The notes below the pieces were generated by a model that was not told the origin of the DNA, did not search any database, and was given only the letters and a program-made list of their open reading frames with translations. The position numbers and the translations under genes were made by a program. A DNA stretch of 64,000 nucleotides from NCBI RefSeq assembly GCF_028657905.1, contig NZ_CP117782.1, positions 2,604,001 to 2,668,000 of the forward strand, in the 5' to 3' direction. This DNA is from Burkholderia sp. FERM BP-3421. GTDB lineage: Bacteria > Pseudomonadota > Gammaproteobacteria > Burkholderiales > Burkholderiaceae. This document shows, piece by piece, positions 43,033 to 52,033 of this stretch (position 1 is the stretch's first letter; every line of letters starts with the position of its first letter).

Positions 43033-43827
43033 TCACCCCAGCAGCAGCGCGTCGTCGTCGAGCCGCTCGTGCCGCACCTTCTCGAACATCTGCAGCAGGT
43101 CGGGCACGTCGAGGCCCTTGCGCGCGTCGCCGGCCACGTCGAGCACCACCTGCCCCTGGTGCAGCATCACCGTGCGATCGCCGTAGTCGAGCGCCTGCCG
43201 CATGCTGTGGGTGACCATCATCGTCGTCAGCTTGCCCTCGGCGACGATGCGCGCGGTCAGCTCCAGCACGAACGCGGCCGTCTTCGGGTCGAGCGCCGCG
43301 GTGTGCTCGTCGAGCAGCAGGATCCGCGACGGCCGCAGCGACGCCATCAACAGGCTCACCGCCTGCCGCTGGCCGCCCGACAGCAGGCCGATGCGATCGG
43401 CCAGGCGGTTCTCGAGCCCGAGGTTCAGGAGCCGCAGCTTGTCGCGGAACAGCTCGCGCGACGCGCGGTTGAGCGCCGGGCGAAAGCCGCGCCGCACGCC
43501 GCGCGCGGTCGCGAGCGCCATGTTCTCCTCGATCGTCAGCGCCTCGCAGGTGCCCGCCATCGGGTCCTGGAACACGCGCGCGACGAGGTGCGCGCGATCC
43601 CACGCCGGGCGGCGCGTGACTTCGGCGCCGTCGATCGAGATGCGGCCGGCGTCGACCGGCTGGTCGCCGCTGATCGCGTTCAGGAAGGTGGATTTGCCGG
43701 CGCCGTTCGAGCCGATCACCGCGACGAACTGGCCGTCCGGGATCTCCAGCGACAGGCCGCGCAGCGCGCGGGTCTCGATCGGCGTGCCGGGATTGAAGGT
43801 GAGTTTCAGGTCGTGTGCGGACAGCAT
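43033..43827 (-). CDS. ABC transporter ATP-binding protein (TrpXYZ-like system)
   Basis: A 264-residue ATPase with Walker A GSNGAGKSTFLNAI, the Q-loop in FQDPMAGT, the signature LSGGQRQAVSLLMA, Walker B ILLLDEHTAALD and the H-loop THSMRQAL. It is the energiser for the permease whose stop lies one base away and for the binding protein upstream. Together they match the widespread transporter with a TrpX/DUF534-type binding protein, known or predicted to take up aromatic amino acids in some bacteria. The substrate here is not evident. Confidence 0.9.
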   Translation of the reverse strand: MLSAHDLKLTFNPGTPIETRALRGLSLEIPDGQFVAVIGSNGAGKSTFLNAISGDQPVDAGRISIDGAEVTRRPAWDRAHLVARVFQDPMAGTCEALTIEENMALATARGVRRGFRPALNRASRELFRDKLRLLNLGLENRLADRIGLLSGGQRQAVSLLMASLRPSRILLLDEHTAALDPKTAAFVLELTARIVAEGKLTTMMVTHSMRQALDYGDRTVMLHQGQVVLDVAGDARKGLDVPDLLQMFEKVRHERLDDDALLLG

Positions 43828-43828
43828 C

Positions 43829-44725
43829 TCATGCCCCTCCGTTCTTGCGCGCGAACAACTTCTTGCGGGTTGCGGGCAGCACCAGCGCGACCGTGACGAG
43901 CAGCGCGGTGACGAGGTTCAGATCCTGCGCCTTCAGGCCGATGAAATCGCTGTTGAGCGCGAGCGCGATGAAGAAGCGATAGAGAATCGCGCCGATCACG
44001 ACGGCCAGCGTCGTCAGCACCAGCCGGCGCGCGGGCAGGAGCGTCTCGCCGATGATCACGGCGGCGAGGCCGATCACGATCGTGCCGATCCCCATCGAGA
44101 TGTCGGCGCCGCCCTGGGTCTGCGCGAACAGCGCGCCCGCCAGCGCGACGAGCGCGTTCGACAGCGCCATCCCGGCGAGCGTCGCGCGGCCAGTGGCGAT
44201 TCCCTGCGCGCGCGCCATGCGCGGATTCGCGCCGGTCGCGCGCATCGCGAGGCCGAGCTGCGACGAGAAGAACCAGTCGAGGCCGAGCTTCGCGACCACC
44301 ACGACCACGCACAGCAGGGCCGGGCGCAGCACGTAGTCGGGCATCCAGTCGGGCTGCAGCACCGAGAAAATGGTCGGCTCGGTGATCAGCGGCACGTTGG
44401 GCCGCCCCATGATCCGCAGGTTGACCGAGTACAGCGCGATCATCATCAGGATGCTCGCGAGCAGATCCATGATCTTGAGGCGCACGTTGAGCCAGCCGGT
44501 GATGAAGCCGGCGCACGCGCCCGCGGCGATCGCGACGAGGGTCGAGGTGAATGGATCATGGCCGGCCGCGATCAGCGTCGCGGCGACGGCGCCGCCGAGC
44601 GGAAAGCTGCCGTCGACGGTCAGGTCGGGAAAGTTGAGGATGCGGAACGAGATCAGCACCCCGAGGGCGACGAGGCTGAAGATCAGGCCGATCTCCAGCG
44701 CGCCCAGCAACGAAAACAAAGACAT
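43829..44725 (-). CDS. ABC transporter permease (TrpXYZ-like system)
   Basis: A 298-residue integral membrane protein with about eight helices, similar to branched-chain amino acid (LivH-type) permeases. Family features are the N-terminal LLGALEIGLIFSLVALGVLISFRILNF, read as two helices, DLTVDGSFPLGG, and LGLAMRATGANPRMARAQG (the cytoplasmic loop contacting the ATPase). The start at 44725 follows GGAATCC weakly but gives the conserved N-terminus, whereas the longer ORF adds low-complexity sequence. It is tightly linked to the ATPase gene. Confidence 0.9.
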   Translation of the reverse strand: MSLFSLLGALEIGLIFSLVALGVLISFRILNFPDLTVDGSFPLGGAVAATLIAAGHDPFTSTLVAIAAGACAGFITGWLNVRLKIMDLLASILMMIALYSVNLRIMGRPNVPLITEPTIFSVLQPDWMPDYVLRPALLCVVVVVAKLGLDWFFSSQLGLAMRATGANPRMARAQGIATGRATLAGMALSNALVALAGALFAQTQGGADISMGIGTIVIGLAAVIIGETLLPARRLVLTTLAVVIGAILYRFFIALALNSDFIGLKAQDLNLVTALLVTVALVLPATRKKLFARKNGGA

Positions 44726-44881
44726 GATGGGGAATCCTGTTGCGGGCGCGGCACGCGTGCCGCGCCCGGTCGGCATCGGCGGCGGGCCCGGGTCGGGCGC
44801 GCCGTCCGCCTGTTCTATCGTGGCCCGGTAGGGCCCGCGCAACCGCGCCGCCCGCTCGCGCGGCGGCGCATGCGTCGCGTC

Positions 44882-45847
44882 TTACTTGATGACCGTCTTC
44901 GCTTCCTTCACGAGGTCGGGCGAGAGCGTGACGCCCTGCTTCGCGGCCGCGTCCGTGTTGACGAACAGTTCGAGGTTGCTGCTCGTCTCGGACGCGATCG
45001 CGCCCGGCTTCTCGCCCTTCAGGATCCGCACCACGATCTTGCCGGTCTGGCGGCCGAGATCGCCGTAGTTGATCCCGAGCGCCGCGATGCCGCCGCGCTT
45101 CACGCTGTCGGTGTCGCCCGCGACCAGCGGGATCTTCGCCTCGTTCGCGACCTTCACGAGCGCCTCGTAGGCGGACACGACGTTGTTGTCGGTGTTCGTG
45201 TAGATCACGTCGACCTTGCCGATCAGGCTCTTCGCGGCGGACGCGATGTCGACGGTGCGCGGCGCGGCCGCCTCCTTGAGGCTCATCCCCTGCTTCGCGA
45301 GCAGATCCTTGAGTTCCTTGACGACCACGACCGAGTTCGCCTCGCCCGGGTTGTAGACCATCCCGACCGTCTTGGCCTTCGGCACCACGCGCTTGATCAG
45401 CGCGACCTGGCGGTCGAGCGGCAGCTTGTCGGACACGCCCGTCACGTTGGTGCCCGACGGCCCCCAGCCCTTCACGAGCTGCGCGGCGACCGGATCGGTC
45501 ACGCCCGAGTAGACGACCGGCACGTTCTTGGTCGACGCGACCACGGCCTGCGCGGCGGGCGTCGCGATCGCGACGATCACGTCGGGCTGGTCGCCGATGA
45601 ACTTGCGGGCGATCTGCGCGGCGGTGCCGGTATTGCCCTGCGCGCTCTGGTATTCCCACTTGAGCTTGTCGCCGTCGTAGCCGGACGCCTTCAGCTCCGC
45701 GCGCACGCCGTCGCGGATCGCATCGAGCGCGGGGTGGTCGACGATCGACAGGACCTTGACGGTCTGCGCGTGTGCGCCGGACAGCATCGCGAGCGACACC
45801 GCGCCCGCCAGGATCGATTGGACGGCCACTGCCTTGAAACGCTTCAT
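44882..45847 (-). CDS. ABC transporter substrate-binding protein (PF04392, TrpX-like)
   Basis: A 321-residue periplasmic protein with a signal peptide (residues 1-27, ending GAHA) and a two-lobed fold. Motifs are VKVLSIVDHPALDAIRDG at the start, IATPAAQAVVASTKNVPVVY, VTGVSDKLPL, YTNTDNNVVSAYEALV and LGINYGDLGRQTG, all of the ABC_sub_bind family. It lies 157 bp upstream of the permease gene in the same direction and would deliver the ligand. Relatives in Gram-positives bind tryptophan or phenylalanine; the ligand here is not known. Confidence 0.9.
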   Translation of the reverse strand: MKRFKAVAVQSILAGAVSLAMLSGAHAQTVKVLSIVDHPALDAIRDGVRAELKASGYDGDKLKWEYQSAQGNTGTAAQIARKFIGDQPDVIVAIATPAAQAVVASTKNVPVVYSGVTDPVAAQLVKGWGPSGTNVTGVSDKLPLDRQVALIKRVVPKAKTVGMVYNPGEANSVVVVKELKDLLAKQGMSLKEAAAPRTVDIASAAKSLIGKVDVIYTNTDNNVVSAYEALVKVANEAKIPLVAGDTDSVKRGGIAALGINYGDLGRQTGKIVVRILKGEKPGAIASETSSNLELFVNTDAAAKQGVTLSPDLVKEAKTVIK

Positions 45848-46010
45848 GTATGAGTCTCCCCCGGTATCGGTTCTGGGTTTTGGGTTCTATAGGGTGAATC
45901 GGGCCGCGTCGCATGACGCGCGCGCCTGTCATGCGATCGTCAGCCAGCGCACGAGCATACCATTCCATTAATATGAATTTCGAGGCGCGCACCCATCCGG
46001 CGCGCCCATG

Positions 46011-46042
46011 AAAAAAGCCCGCACGATCACGTGCGGGCTTTT
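46011..46042. terminator. Bidirectional-looking terminator downstream of metQ
   Basis: A 9-bp stem (GCCCGCACG / CGTGCGGGC) with a 4-base loop is flanked by six A residues on the left (a T-run on the - strand) and four T residues on the right. It terminates the - strand metQ transcript. Confidence 0.9.
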
Positions 46043-46074
46043 CCATGAAACCACGGCGCGCCGAAGCGCGCGGC

Positions 46075-46890
46075 TCAGAACGATGCGACCATCGAGCCCT
46101 TGAACTGCTTCGCGATGAATTCCTTCACCTCGGGCGACTGGTACGCCTTCACGAGCTTCTTCACCCACGGCTGATCCTTGTCCTTCGCGCGCACCGCGAT
46201 CAGGTTCGCGTACGGGCTCGTCAGCGATTCGAGCGCGATCGCGTCCTTGGTCGGCTGCAGGTTCGCGGCCAACGCGTAGTTGGTGTTGATCACCGCCGCG
46301 TCGACATCGCCGAGCACGCGCGGCAATTGCGCGGCGTCGAGTTCCGTCAGCTTGAGCTTCCTCGGGTTCTCGGCGATGTCGAGCACGGTCGCGTTGTTGC
46401 CGCCCGTGCCGGCGCCCGCCTTCAGCTTGATCACGCCTTGCGACTGCAACAGCAGCAGCGCGCGGTTCTCGTTCGACGGATCGTTCGGCAGCGCGACCTT
46501 CGCGCCCTGCGGCAGATCCTTGAGCGACTTGAACTTCTTCGAGTACACGCCGATCGGCGAGATGTAGGTGAGCCCGGCGCTGACGATCTTGTAGCCGCGC
46601 TGCTTCACCTGGCTGTCGAGGTAGGGCCCGTGCTGGAAGCTGTTCGCGTCGAGGTCGCCCGCGTCGAGCGCCGCGTTCGGCTGCACGTAGTCGTTGAACT
46701 CGATGACCTTGACGGTCAGGCCTTCCTTCTCCTTCGCGACCTTCTGCACGACCTGCCACACCTCCGAGTCCGGCCCGGCGACGGTGCCGACCTTGATGAC
46801 CTTGTCCTGCGCGTACGCGCCGGAGGCGATGCTCAGTGCCGCGCCGGCCGCGACGACGGAAACCACTTTCAGGAGATTGCGACGCTTCAT
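46075..46890 (-). CDS. metQ: MetQ/NlpA-family substrate-binding protein
   Basis: A 271-residue periplasmic binding protein of the D-methionine (MetQ) family. It has a signal peptide (about 1-27, ending AYA), VIKVGTVAGPDSEVWQVV, FNDYVQPNAALDAGDLDANSF, NDPSNENRALLLLQSQGVI and the ligand-loop DVDAAVINTNYALAA. Many family members are lipoproteins. Here no lipobox cysteine is seen, so it is probably soluble. No MetI or MetN gene is adjacent, so it must share a transporter encoded elsewhere. Confidence 0.88.
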   Translation of the reverse strand: MKRRNLLKVVSVVAAGAALSIASGAYAQDKVIKVGTVAGPDSEVWQVVQKVAKEKEGLTVKVIEFNDYVQPNAALDAGDLDANSFQHGPYLDSQVKQRGYKIVSAGLTYISPIGVYSKKFKSLKDLPQGAKVALPNDPSNENRALLLLQSQGVIKLKAGAGTGGNNATVLDIAENPRKLKLTELDAAQLPRVLGDVDAAVINTNYALAANLQPTKDAIALESLTSPYANLIAVRAKDKDQPWVKKLVKAYQSPEVKEFIAKQFKGSMVASF

Positions 46891-46946
46891 CTGTTATGTC
46901 TCGCTTGCTTGCAGTACGGATCAGGCTCGAAAAGGGAACTCATGAG

Positions 46947-46976
46947 GGACGGATGGCGGCCCGAGGCCGCCCGTCC
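46947..46976. other. Strong hairpin between the chemoreceptor gene and metQ
   Basis: The arms GGACGG-at-GGCGGCC and GGCCGCC-CGTCC pair with a 3-base loop. Without a T-run it may be the 3' end of the chemoreceptor transcript or part of the metQ leader. Confidence 0.45.
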
Positions 46977-47043
46977 GACAGAGCGCAGATGGTGGCACAG
47001 GATCCGCGCCCTGTGAAATACATCCCGCTCATATGGGTATGCC

Positions 47044-48693
47044 TCAGGCCAGGGCCGGCTCGGCGCGCGCCGCGTCGTCCCCGCTCCCGCCGCTCGGCGC
47101 GGCCGGTCGCGCCGGCGCGCGCGCCGTGCGCGGCGGCGGAGCGCCGCGCACCTGGAACGCGCTGACCGATTCGCGCAGGCGCGCCGCCTGTTCCTGCAGC
47201 GACGCGGCCGCGGCGGTCGCCTCCTCGACGAGCGCCGCGTTCTGCTGGGTGACCTCGTCCATCTGCGTGACCGCGCGGCCGACCTGGGTGATCCCGCTCG
47301 CCTGCTCCTCGGACGCGGCGGCGATCTCGCCCATGATGTCGGTCACGCGCCGCACCGCCTGCAGGATCTCGCTCATCGTCGTGCCGGCCTGGCCGACCAG
47401 CGACGAGCCGTTGTGCACGCGCTCGACCGACACATTGATCAGCTGCTTGATCTCCTTGGCCGCCGTCGCGCTGCGCTGCGCGAGCGAGCGCACCTCGCCC
47501 GCCACCACCGCGAAGCCGCGACCCTGCTCGCCCGCGCGCGCCGCTTCGACGGCCGCGTTCAGCGCGAGGATGTTGGTCTGGAACGCAATGCCTTCGATCA
47601 CGCCGATGATGTCGGCGATCTTCTGCGAACTGTCGTTGATCTCGCCCATCGTGCCGATCACGCGGTTCACCACGTCGTTGCCCTTGAGCGCGATGTCCGA
47701 CGCGTTGTGCGCGAGGCCGCTCGCCTGGCGCGCGTTGTCGGCGTTCTGCTTGACGGTCGCGGTCAGCTCTTCCATGCTCGCGGCGGTCTCCTCCAGCGAG
47801 GCCGCCTGCTGCTCGGTGCGCGCCGACAGGTCGTTGTTGCCGGCCGCGATCTGCTGGCTGGCCGCCGCGATCGATTCCGCCGCATGGCGGATGCCGCCGA
47901 TCGTGCCTTGCAGCCGGTCCTGCATCTCGTGCATCGCGGCCATCATGCTGTGGGTATCGCCCGGGCGCACCGGCACCGTCTGGGTCAGGTCGCCGAGCGC
48001 GATGCGCGCGGCCAGGGCGGCCGCCTCGTCCGGCTCGCCGCCGAGGCTGCGCCGCACGTTGCGGATGATCACGAGCATCGCGAGCGTGATCACGGCCCCG
48101 ATCACCGCCACCACCGCGAGGTGGCCGACCAGGGTCTCGTAGTAGACCGTATCGATGTCCTTGATGAACACGCCGCTCGAGATGTACCAGTCCCACGGCG
48201 CGAAGCGCGTCACGTAGCTGATCTTCGGCACCGCCGTCTCGCTGTGCGGCAGCCGGCCGCGGTAGTTCACGAAGCCGCGTCCGTCGGCCTTCGCCGCGTT
48301 CACCACCGAGACGAACAGCAGCTTGCCGTCGGGATCCTTGAAATCGCTGACCACGGTGCCGACCAGCTTCGGCAGCGTCGGGTGCATGAGCACCGTGGGC
48401 TTCGCGTCGGTCACGAACACATAGCCGGAGTCGCCGTCGTAGCGCATCGCCGCGAGCCGCGCGAGCGCGTCGCGCTGCGCATCGGCCTCGCTCATCGCGC
48501 CGCTCTGGGACAGCGCGTAGTACGACTGCACCACGCCCTGCGCGGCGTCGACGAGATTCGTCATGCCCGCCTTGCGCTCGGCGAGCATCGTCGCGCGCGT
48601 CTCGAACGCGCTCCACGCGCCCACCCCCAACAATCCGACCCATACGAGCGCAAGCGCCAGCCACAGCTTGCGGTTCAAACTCATTCTGCTCAT
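47044..48693 (-). CDS. Methyl-accepting chemotaxis protein with single Cache domain
   Basis: A 549-residue membrane chemoreceptor of Burkholderia type. The first helix is at about 9-28 (LALALVWVGLLGVGAWSA). A periplasmic single-Cache (sCache_2) domain with YDGDSGYVFVTDAKPTVLMHP and APWDWYISSGVFI follows, then the second helix (VIGAVITLAMLVIIRNV) and a HAMP linker. The signalling domain has the hairpin tip EGIAFQTNILALNAAVEAAR and GFAVVAGEVRSLAQRSA. The tail is Ala/Pro-rich with no clear CheR pentapeptide. The start at 48693 is chosen for AAGG 8 bases upstream. sCache domains of this type often sense small organic acids; the ligand is not known. It is transcribed divergently from the yciI-like gene. 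Confidence 0.92.
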   Translation of the reverse strand: MSRMSLNRKLWLALALVWVGLLGVGAWSAFETRATMLAERKAGMTNLVDAAQGVVQSYYALSQSGAMSEADAQRDALARLAAMRYDGDSGYVFVTDAKPTVLMHPTLPKLVGTVVSDFKDPDGKLLFVSVVNAAKADGRGFVNYRGRLPHSETAVPKISYVTRFAPWDWYISSGVFIKDIDTVYYETLVGHLAVVAVIGAVITLAMLVIIRNVRRSLGGEPDEAAALAARIALGDLTQTVPVRPGDTHSMMAAMHEMQDRLQGTIGGIRHAAESIAAASQQIAAGNNDLSARTEQQAASLEETAASMEELTATVKQNADNARQASGLAHNASDIALKGNDVVNRVIGTMGEINDSSQKIADIIGVIEGIAFQTNILALNAAVEAARAGEQGRGFAVVAGEVRSLAQRSATAAKEIKQLINVSVERVHNGSSLVGQAGTTMSEILQAVRRVTDIMGEIAAASEEQASGITQVGRAVTQMDEVTQQNAALVEEATAAAASLQEQAARLRESVSAFQVRGAPPPRTARAPARPAAPSGGSGDDAARAEPALA

Positions 48694-48894
48694 CGTGCGT
48701 GCCTTTTTCAGTGTCTTGTCTTCGCACACCGCCCGCAGGCCGGCCTCTCGCCTGCTAACGATCGCCTCCGTTTATTACGGCACGCCGGCTTACAACTTGA
48801 ATGGAATCCGCCACGAAATCCGCACCGCGCCGCACGCTGTGCTACAAGGAGCGCTGGCCGCGACACGGTGTCGCGGCGTCCTCGTGAGACCTCC

Positions 48895-49185
48895 ATGTAC
48901 GTCATCGACATCCAGTACACGGTGTCGCTCGAGCGCATCGACGACGCGCTCGAACGCCATCGCGCCTTCCTGCAGCGGCACTTCGACGCGGGCGTGTTCA
49001 TCGCCGCCGGCCCGAAGGTGCCGCGCACGGGCGGCGTGATCCTCGCCGCGCGCATCGATCGCGACGCGCTCGACGCGATCCTGCGGAGCGATCCGTTCGT
49101 CACCGAACAGCTCGCGACCTACTCGGTGACGGAGTTCCGCATGACCCGTGCGGCCGACGGCCTGAATCTGCCGGCGCTGCCGTAG
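48895..49185 (+). CDS. YciI-family protein
   Basis: A 96-residue ferredoxin-like fold protein of the YCII family, starting MYVIDIQYTVSLERID. The conserved histidine region HRAFLQRHFDAGVFIAAGP and LRSDPFVTEQLATYSVTEF are present. YciI proteins are small cytoplasmic proteins. A histidine/aspartate pair suggests catalysis, and related domains act as dehydrochlorinases, but the physiological substrate is unknown. ATG 48895 begins exactly at the conserved strand. The gene is isolated between a chemoreceptor and the cytochrome oxidase cluster. Confidence 0.85.
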   Translation: MYVIDIQYTVSLERIDDALERHRAFLQRHFDAGVFIAAGPKVPRTGGVILAARIDRDALDAILRSDPFVTEQLATYSVTEFRMTRAADGLNLPALP

Positions 49186-49323
49186 GCGCGCGCCGCCGCC
49201 GGACGGGGCGCAGGGCCGCGTCCGGCGGGGCAAAGGCGGGGAAAAGCGAAAAAGGCGGGAAGGGAAGGAAAAAGGTCTCGCCGCAAGGCCGCGCCGAACG
49301 GCCGCGCCAAACGGCCTCGCCGC

Positions 49324-49941
49324 TCAGCCGAGCAGCAGCTTCAGGTCGTGGACCCACGGCGCGGGGCCCTGGCCGTCGCGCACGAACAGACGCAGCTTGC
49401 CGTCCGGGTCGAACACGTAGCTCGCGGCGGTGTGGTCCATCGTATAGCTTCCCGGCGTCTTGCCCGGCACCTTCGCGTAGTAGACGCGGAAATCCTTGGT
49501 GATCTTCTTGAGCTGCGCCTCGTCGGCCGGACGCAGGCCGACGAAGGTCGGATTGAAGGCGGGCACGTACTGGCCGAGCAGCTCGGCCGTGTCGCGCTCC
49601 GGATCGACGGTCACGAACAGCACCTGCACGCGCTTGGCCGCATCCGGCCCGAGCTGCTGCAGCGCCTGCGACAGCTCGGCCATCGTGGTCGGGCACACGT
49701 CGGGGCAATGGGTGTAGCCGAAGAACATCACGACCGCCCGGCCCTTGAAGTCCGCCAGCGTGCGCACCTTGCCGGCGGTGTCGGGCAGCGCGAAATCGCT
49801 GCCGAACTGGGTGTTGCCGGTGATGTCGACGTTCTGGAACGCCGGGGCCTTGCTGCAGCCGGCGAGCAGCAGCGCGCCCGCGATCGCGCCGGCGGCGAGC
49901 CAGCCCTGGCGCGCGCGGCGCCCAAACAATGAATTCAGCAT
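49324..49941 (-). CDS. SCO1/SenC copper chaperone lipoprotein
   Basis: A 205-residue lipoprotein precursor (lipobox LLLAGC at about residues 24-29) with a thioredoxin fold. The copper site is CPDVC in FGYTHCPDVCPTTM plus a later histidine in YTMDHTAASYVFD. SCO proteins deliver copper to, or reduce, the CuA site of cytochrome c oxidase subunit II. It is the last gene of the - strand surf1-ctaA-ctaB-sco group beside the cox genes. The start at 49941 gives a proper signal peptide, and the longer ORF has no support. Confidence 0.93.
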   Translation of the reverse strand: MLNSLFGRRARQGWLAAGAIAGALLLAGCSKAPAFQNVDITGNTQFGSDFALPDTAGKVRTLADFKGRAVVMFFGYTHCPDVCPTTMAELSQALQQLGPDAAKRVQVLFVTVDPERDTAELLGQYVPAFNPTFVGLRPADEAQLKKITKDFRVYYAKVPGKTPGSYTMDHTAASYVFDPDGKLRLFVRDGQGPAPWVHDLKLLLG

Positions 49942-49972
49942 CGGATTCCGGACCAAAGCAAAAGCATGGACG

Positions 49973-50875
49973 TCACATCCCGAGCAGCGGATGCGCGTAG
50001 TGATCGACGAGCAGCGCGACGAACAGCAGCGACAAGTAGATGATCGAGTAGCGGAACGCCTGGCGCGCGAGCGCATCGGAGTAATCACGGTAGATCTTCC
50101 AGGCATAGGCGAGAAACACCGCGCCGAGCAGCACCGCGCTCGTCAGATAGACGATTCCGCTCATCCCGGAGATGAACGGCATCATCGTGACGGCGAACAG
50201 GATCACCGTGTACAGCAGGATGTGCAGGCGCGTGTACTGCTCGCCGTGCGTGTTCGGCAGCATCGGCAGGCCCGCGTTCTCGTAGTCCTTGCGGCGATAC
50301 AGCGCGAGCACCCAGAAATGCGGCGGCGTCCAGACGAAGATGATCAGCACGAGGATCCACGCATCGCCCGGCACCGCGCCCGTGACCGCGGCCCAGCCGA
50401 GCGCGGGCGGCATCGCGCCGGACGCGCCGCCGATCACGATGTTCTGCGGCGTCATCGGCTTGAGCAGCAGCGTGTAGATCACCGCGTAGCCGACGAAGGT
50501 CGCGATCGTGAGCCACATCGTCAGCGGATTCGTGAACGTGTAGAGGGTCCAGGCGCCGGCGCCGCCGAGCACGGCCGAGAACAGCAGGATCTGCGCGCTC
50601 GTGATCTCGCCGCGCGCCGACGGCCGCCACGCCGTGCGGCGCATCATCGCGTCGATCTTCTGCTCGACGAGACAGTTGATCGCGAACGCCGCGCCCGCCA
50701 GCAGCCAGATGCCGACCGTGCCGCCGAGCAGCACCGTCCACGGCACCATGCCCGGGGTCGCGAGGAACATCCCGATCACCGCGCAGAACACCGCGAGCTG
50801 CGTGACCCGCGGCTTCGTCAGGGCCAGGTACTGGGAAAGACGGCTACCGGGGGTCTGGGAGAGTGAGGTCTGCAT
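49973..50875 (-). CDS. ctaB: Protohaem IX farnesyltransferase (haem O synthase)
   Basis: A 300-residue polytopic UbiA-family prenyltransferase. The first aspartate-rich region is in NCLVEQKIDAMMRRTAWRP (E/D-x3-D type), and the second is DYENAGLPMLPN. The N-terminal ALTKPRVTQLAVFCAVIGMF is typical of CtaB/CyoE. It attaches a farnesyl group to protohaem, making haem O for CtaA. It is encoded 12 bp downstream of ctaA in the same operon, with the sco gene 31 bp further on. Confidence 0.95.
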   Translation of the reverse strand: MQTSLSQTPGSRLSQYLALTKPRVTQLAVFCAVIGMFLATPGMVPWTVLLGGTVGIWLLAGAAFAINCLVEQKIDAMMRRTAWRPSARGEITSAQILLFSAVLGGAGAWTLYTFTNPLTMWLTIATFVGYAVIYTLLLKPMTPQNIVIGGASGAMPPALGWAAVTGAVPGDAWILVLIIFVWTPPHFWVLALYRRKDYENAGLPMLPNTHGEQYTRLHILLYTVILFAVTMMPFISGMSGIVYLTSAVLLGAVFLAYAWKIYRDYSDALARQAFRYSIIYLSLLFVALLVDHYAHPLLGM

Positions 50876-50887
50876 GGGCGCTCGGCG

Positions 50888-52000
50888 TCAGGCGGCCGCG
50901 GTGTCGCGCGCAGGCTGCGCGATCCGGCCGGGGCGACTTGAAAGGATGCGAAAGTTTAGCATGATGACGAGCAGCAGCAGGATCGCGGCGCCGCCGTTAT
51001 GCGCGACGGCGACGGGCAAAGGCCACTGCAACACGATATTGGTCAAGCCCGTGACGAACTGGAGCACGACCACCAGCAGCACGCCGTCGGCCGGCCGCCG
51101 CAGCGACGCGAAACGGCGCAGCCGCAGCGCGAGGCCGATCAGGTAGGCGACCACGACGAACGCGAAGGTGCGATGGGTCCAGTGAATCGCGACCAGCGCG
51201 TCCTGGGTGATCGCGTCGCCGTCCTTGGTCATGCCGAGCGCGCGCCACAGGTGGAAGCCGTGCGTGAAATCCATCGGCGGAATCCACTGGCCGTTGCAGG
51301 TCGGGAAATCGGTGCACGCGAGCACCGCGTAGTTGGTGCTGACCCAGCCGCCCAGCGCGATCTGCACGACGAGCAGCACGAGCGCCGCGAGCGCCGCCGC
51401 GCGATAACGCCCCGCCCCGGGATCGTGCGCGGGCGGCGGCGTCTGGCGCGCGGCCAGCCAGCCGAGCGCGCCGAGCAGCGTGAGGCCGAGCAGCAGGTGG
51501 ATCGTGACGATCACGGGCTGCAGCTTCATCGTCACCGTCCAGGCGCCGAACGCGCCCTGCACCAGGATCAGCAGCAGCAGCCCGGTCGGCCACCACGGCG
51601 ACACGTGCAGCGGGCGACGGCGCAGCCGGGCCGTCCACGCGATCACGACCTGCGCGATGATCAGCACGCCGATCGCCATCGCGAAGTAGCGGTGGATCAT
51701 CTCGATCCAGGCCTTCGTCATCGACACGGGGCCGGTCGGCATCGCCTGGTGCGCGGCCGTGATCGCCGCATGCGCGATGAACGGCGATGCGGTGCCGTAG
51801 CAGCCCGGCCAGTCCGGGCAGCCGAGCCCTGAATCGGTCAGGCGCGTGAAGCCGCCGAACATCACGAGGTCGAGCGTGAGGAAGGTCGTGATCCACACCA
51901 GCTTGCGGAATTTGTTGTCATCGGCCTTCACCCACACGTAGGACAGCGGCAGCAGCGCGATGCACAGGCCGATGAGGCCCAGTTGCACTAGATACGACAT
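50888..52000 (-). CDS. ctaA: Haem A synthase (COX15/CtaA)
   Basis: A 370-residue eight-helix membrane enzyme that oxidises haem O to haem A. Motifs include GGFTRLTDSGLGCPDWPGCYG near the N-terminus (read in two parts, GGFTRLTDSG and LGCPDWPGCYG) and the haem-binding histidines in EMIHRYFAMAIG and VTIHLLLG, then LVAIHWTHRTFAFV. A second cysteine pair is in ACTDFPTCNGQW. It is the type with conserved extracytoplasmic cysteines. It is flanked by ctaB and the thioredoxin-like assembly gene. Confidence 0.94.
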   Translation of the reverse strand: MSYLVQLGLIGLCIALLPLSYVWVKADDNKFRKLVWITTFLTLDLVMFGGFTRLTDSGLGCPDWPGCYGTASPFIAHAAITAAHQAMPTGPVSMTKAWIEMIHRYFAMAIGVLIIAQVVIAWTARLRRRPLHVSPWWPTGLLLLILVQGAFGAWTVTMKLQPVIVTIHLLLGLTLLGALGWLAARQTPPPAHDPGAGRYRAAALAALVLLVVQIALGGWVSTNYAVLACTDFPTCNGQWIPPMDFTHGFHLWRALGMTKDGDAITQDALVAIHWTHRTFAFVVVAYLIGLALRLRRFASLRRPADGVLLVVVLQFVTGLTNIVLQWPLPVAVAHNGGAAILLLLVIMLNFRILSSRPGRIAQPARDTAAA

Positions 52001-52033
52001 CTCGGGTTTCCTGTTAGCGGGCGCGGCCTGCGC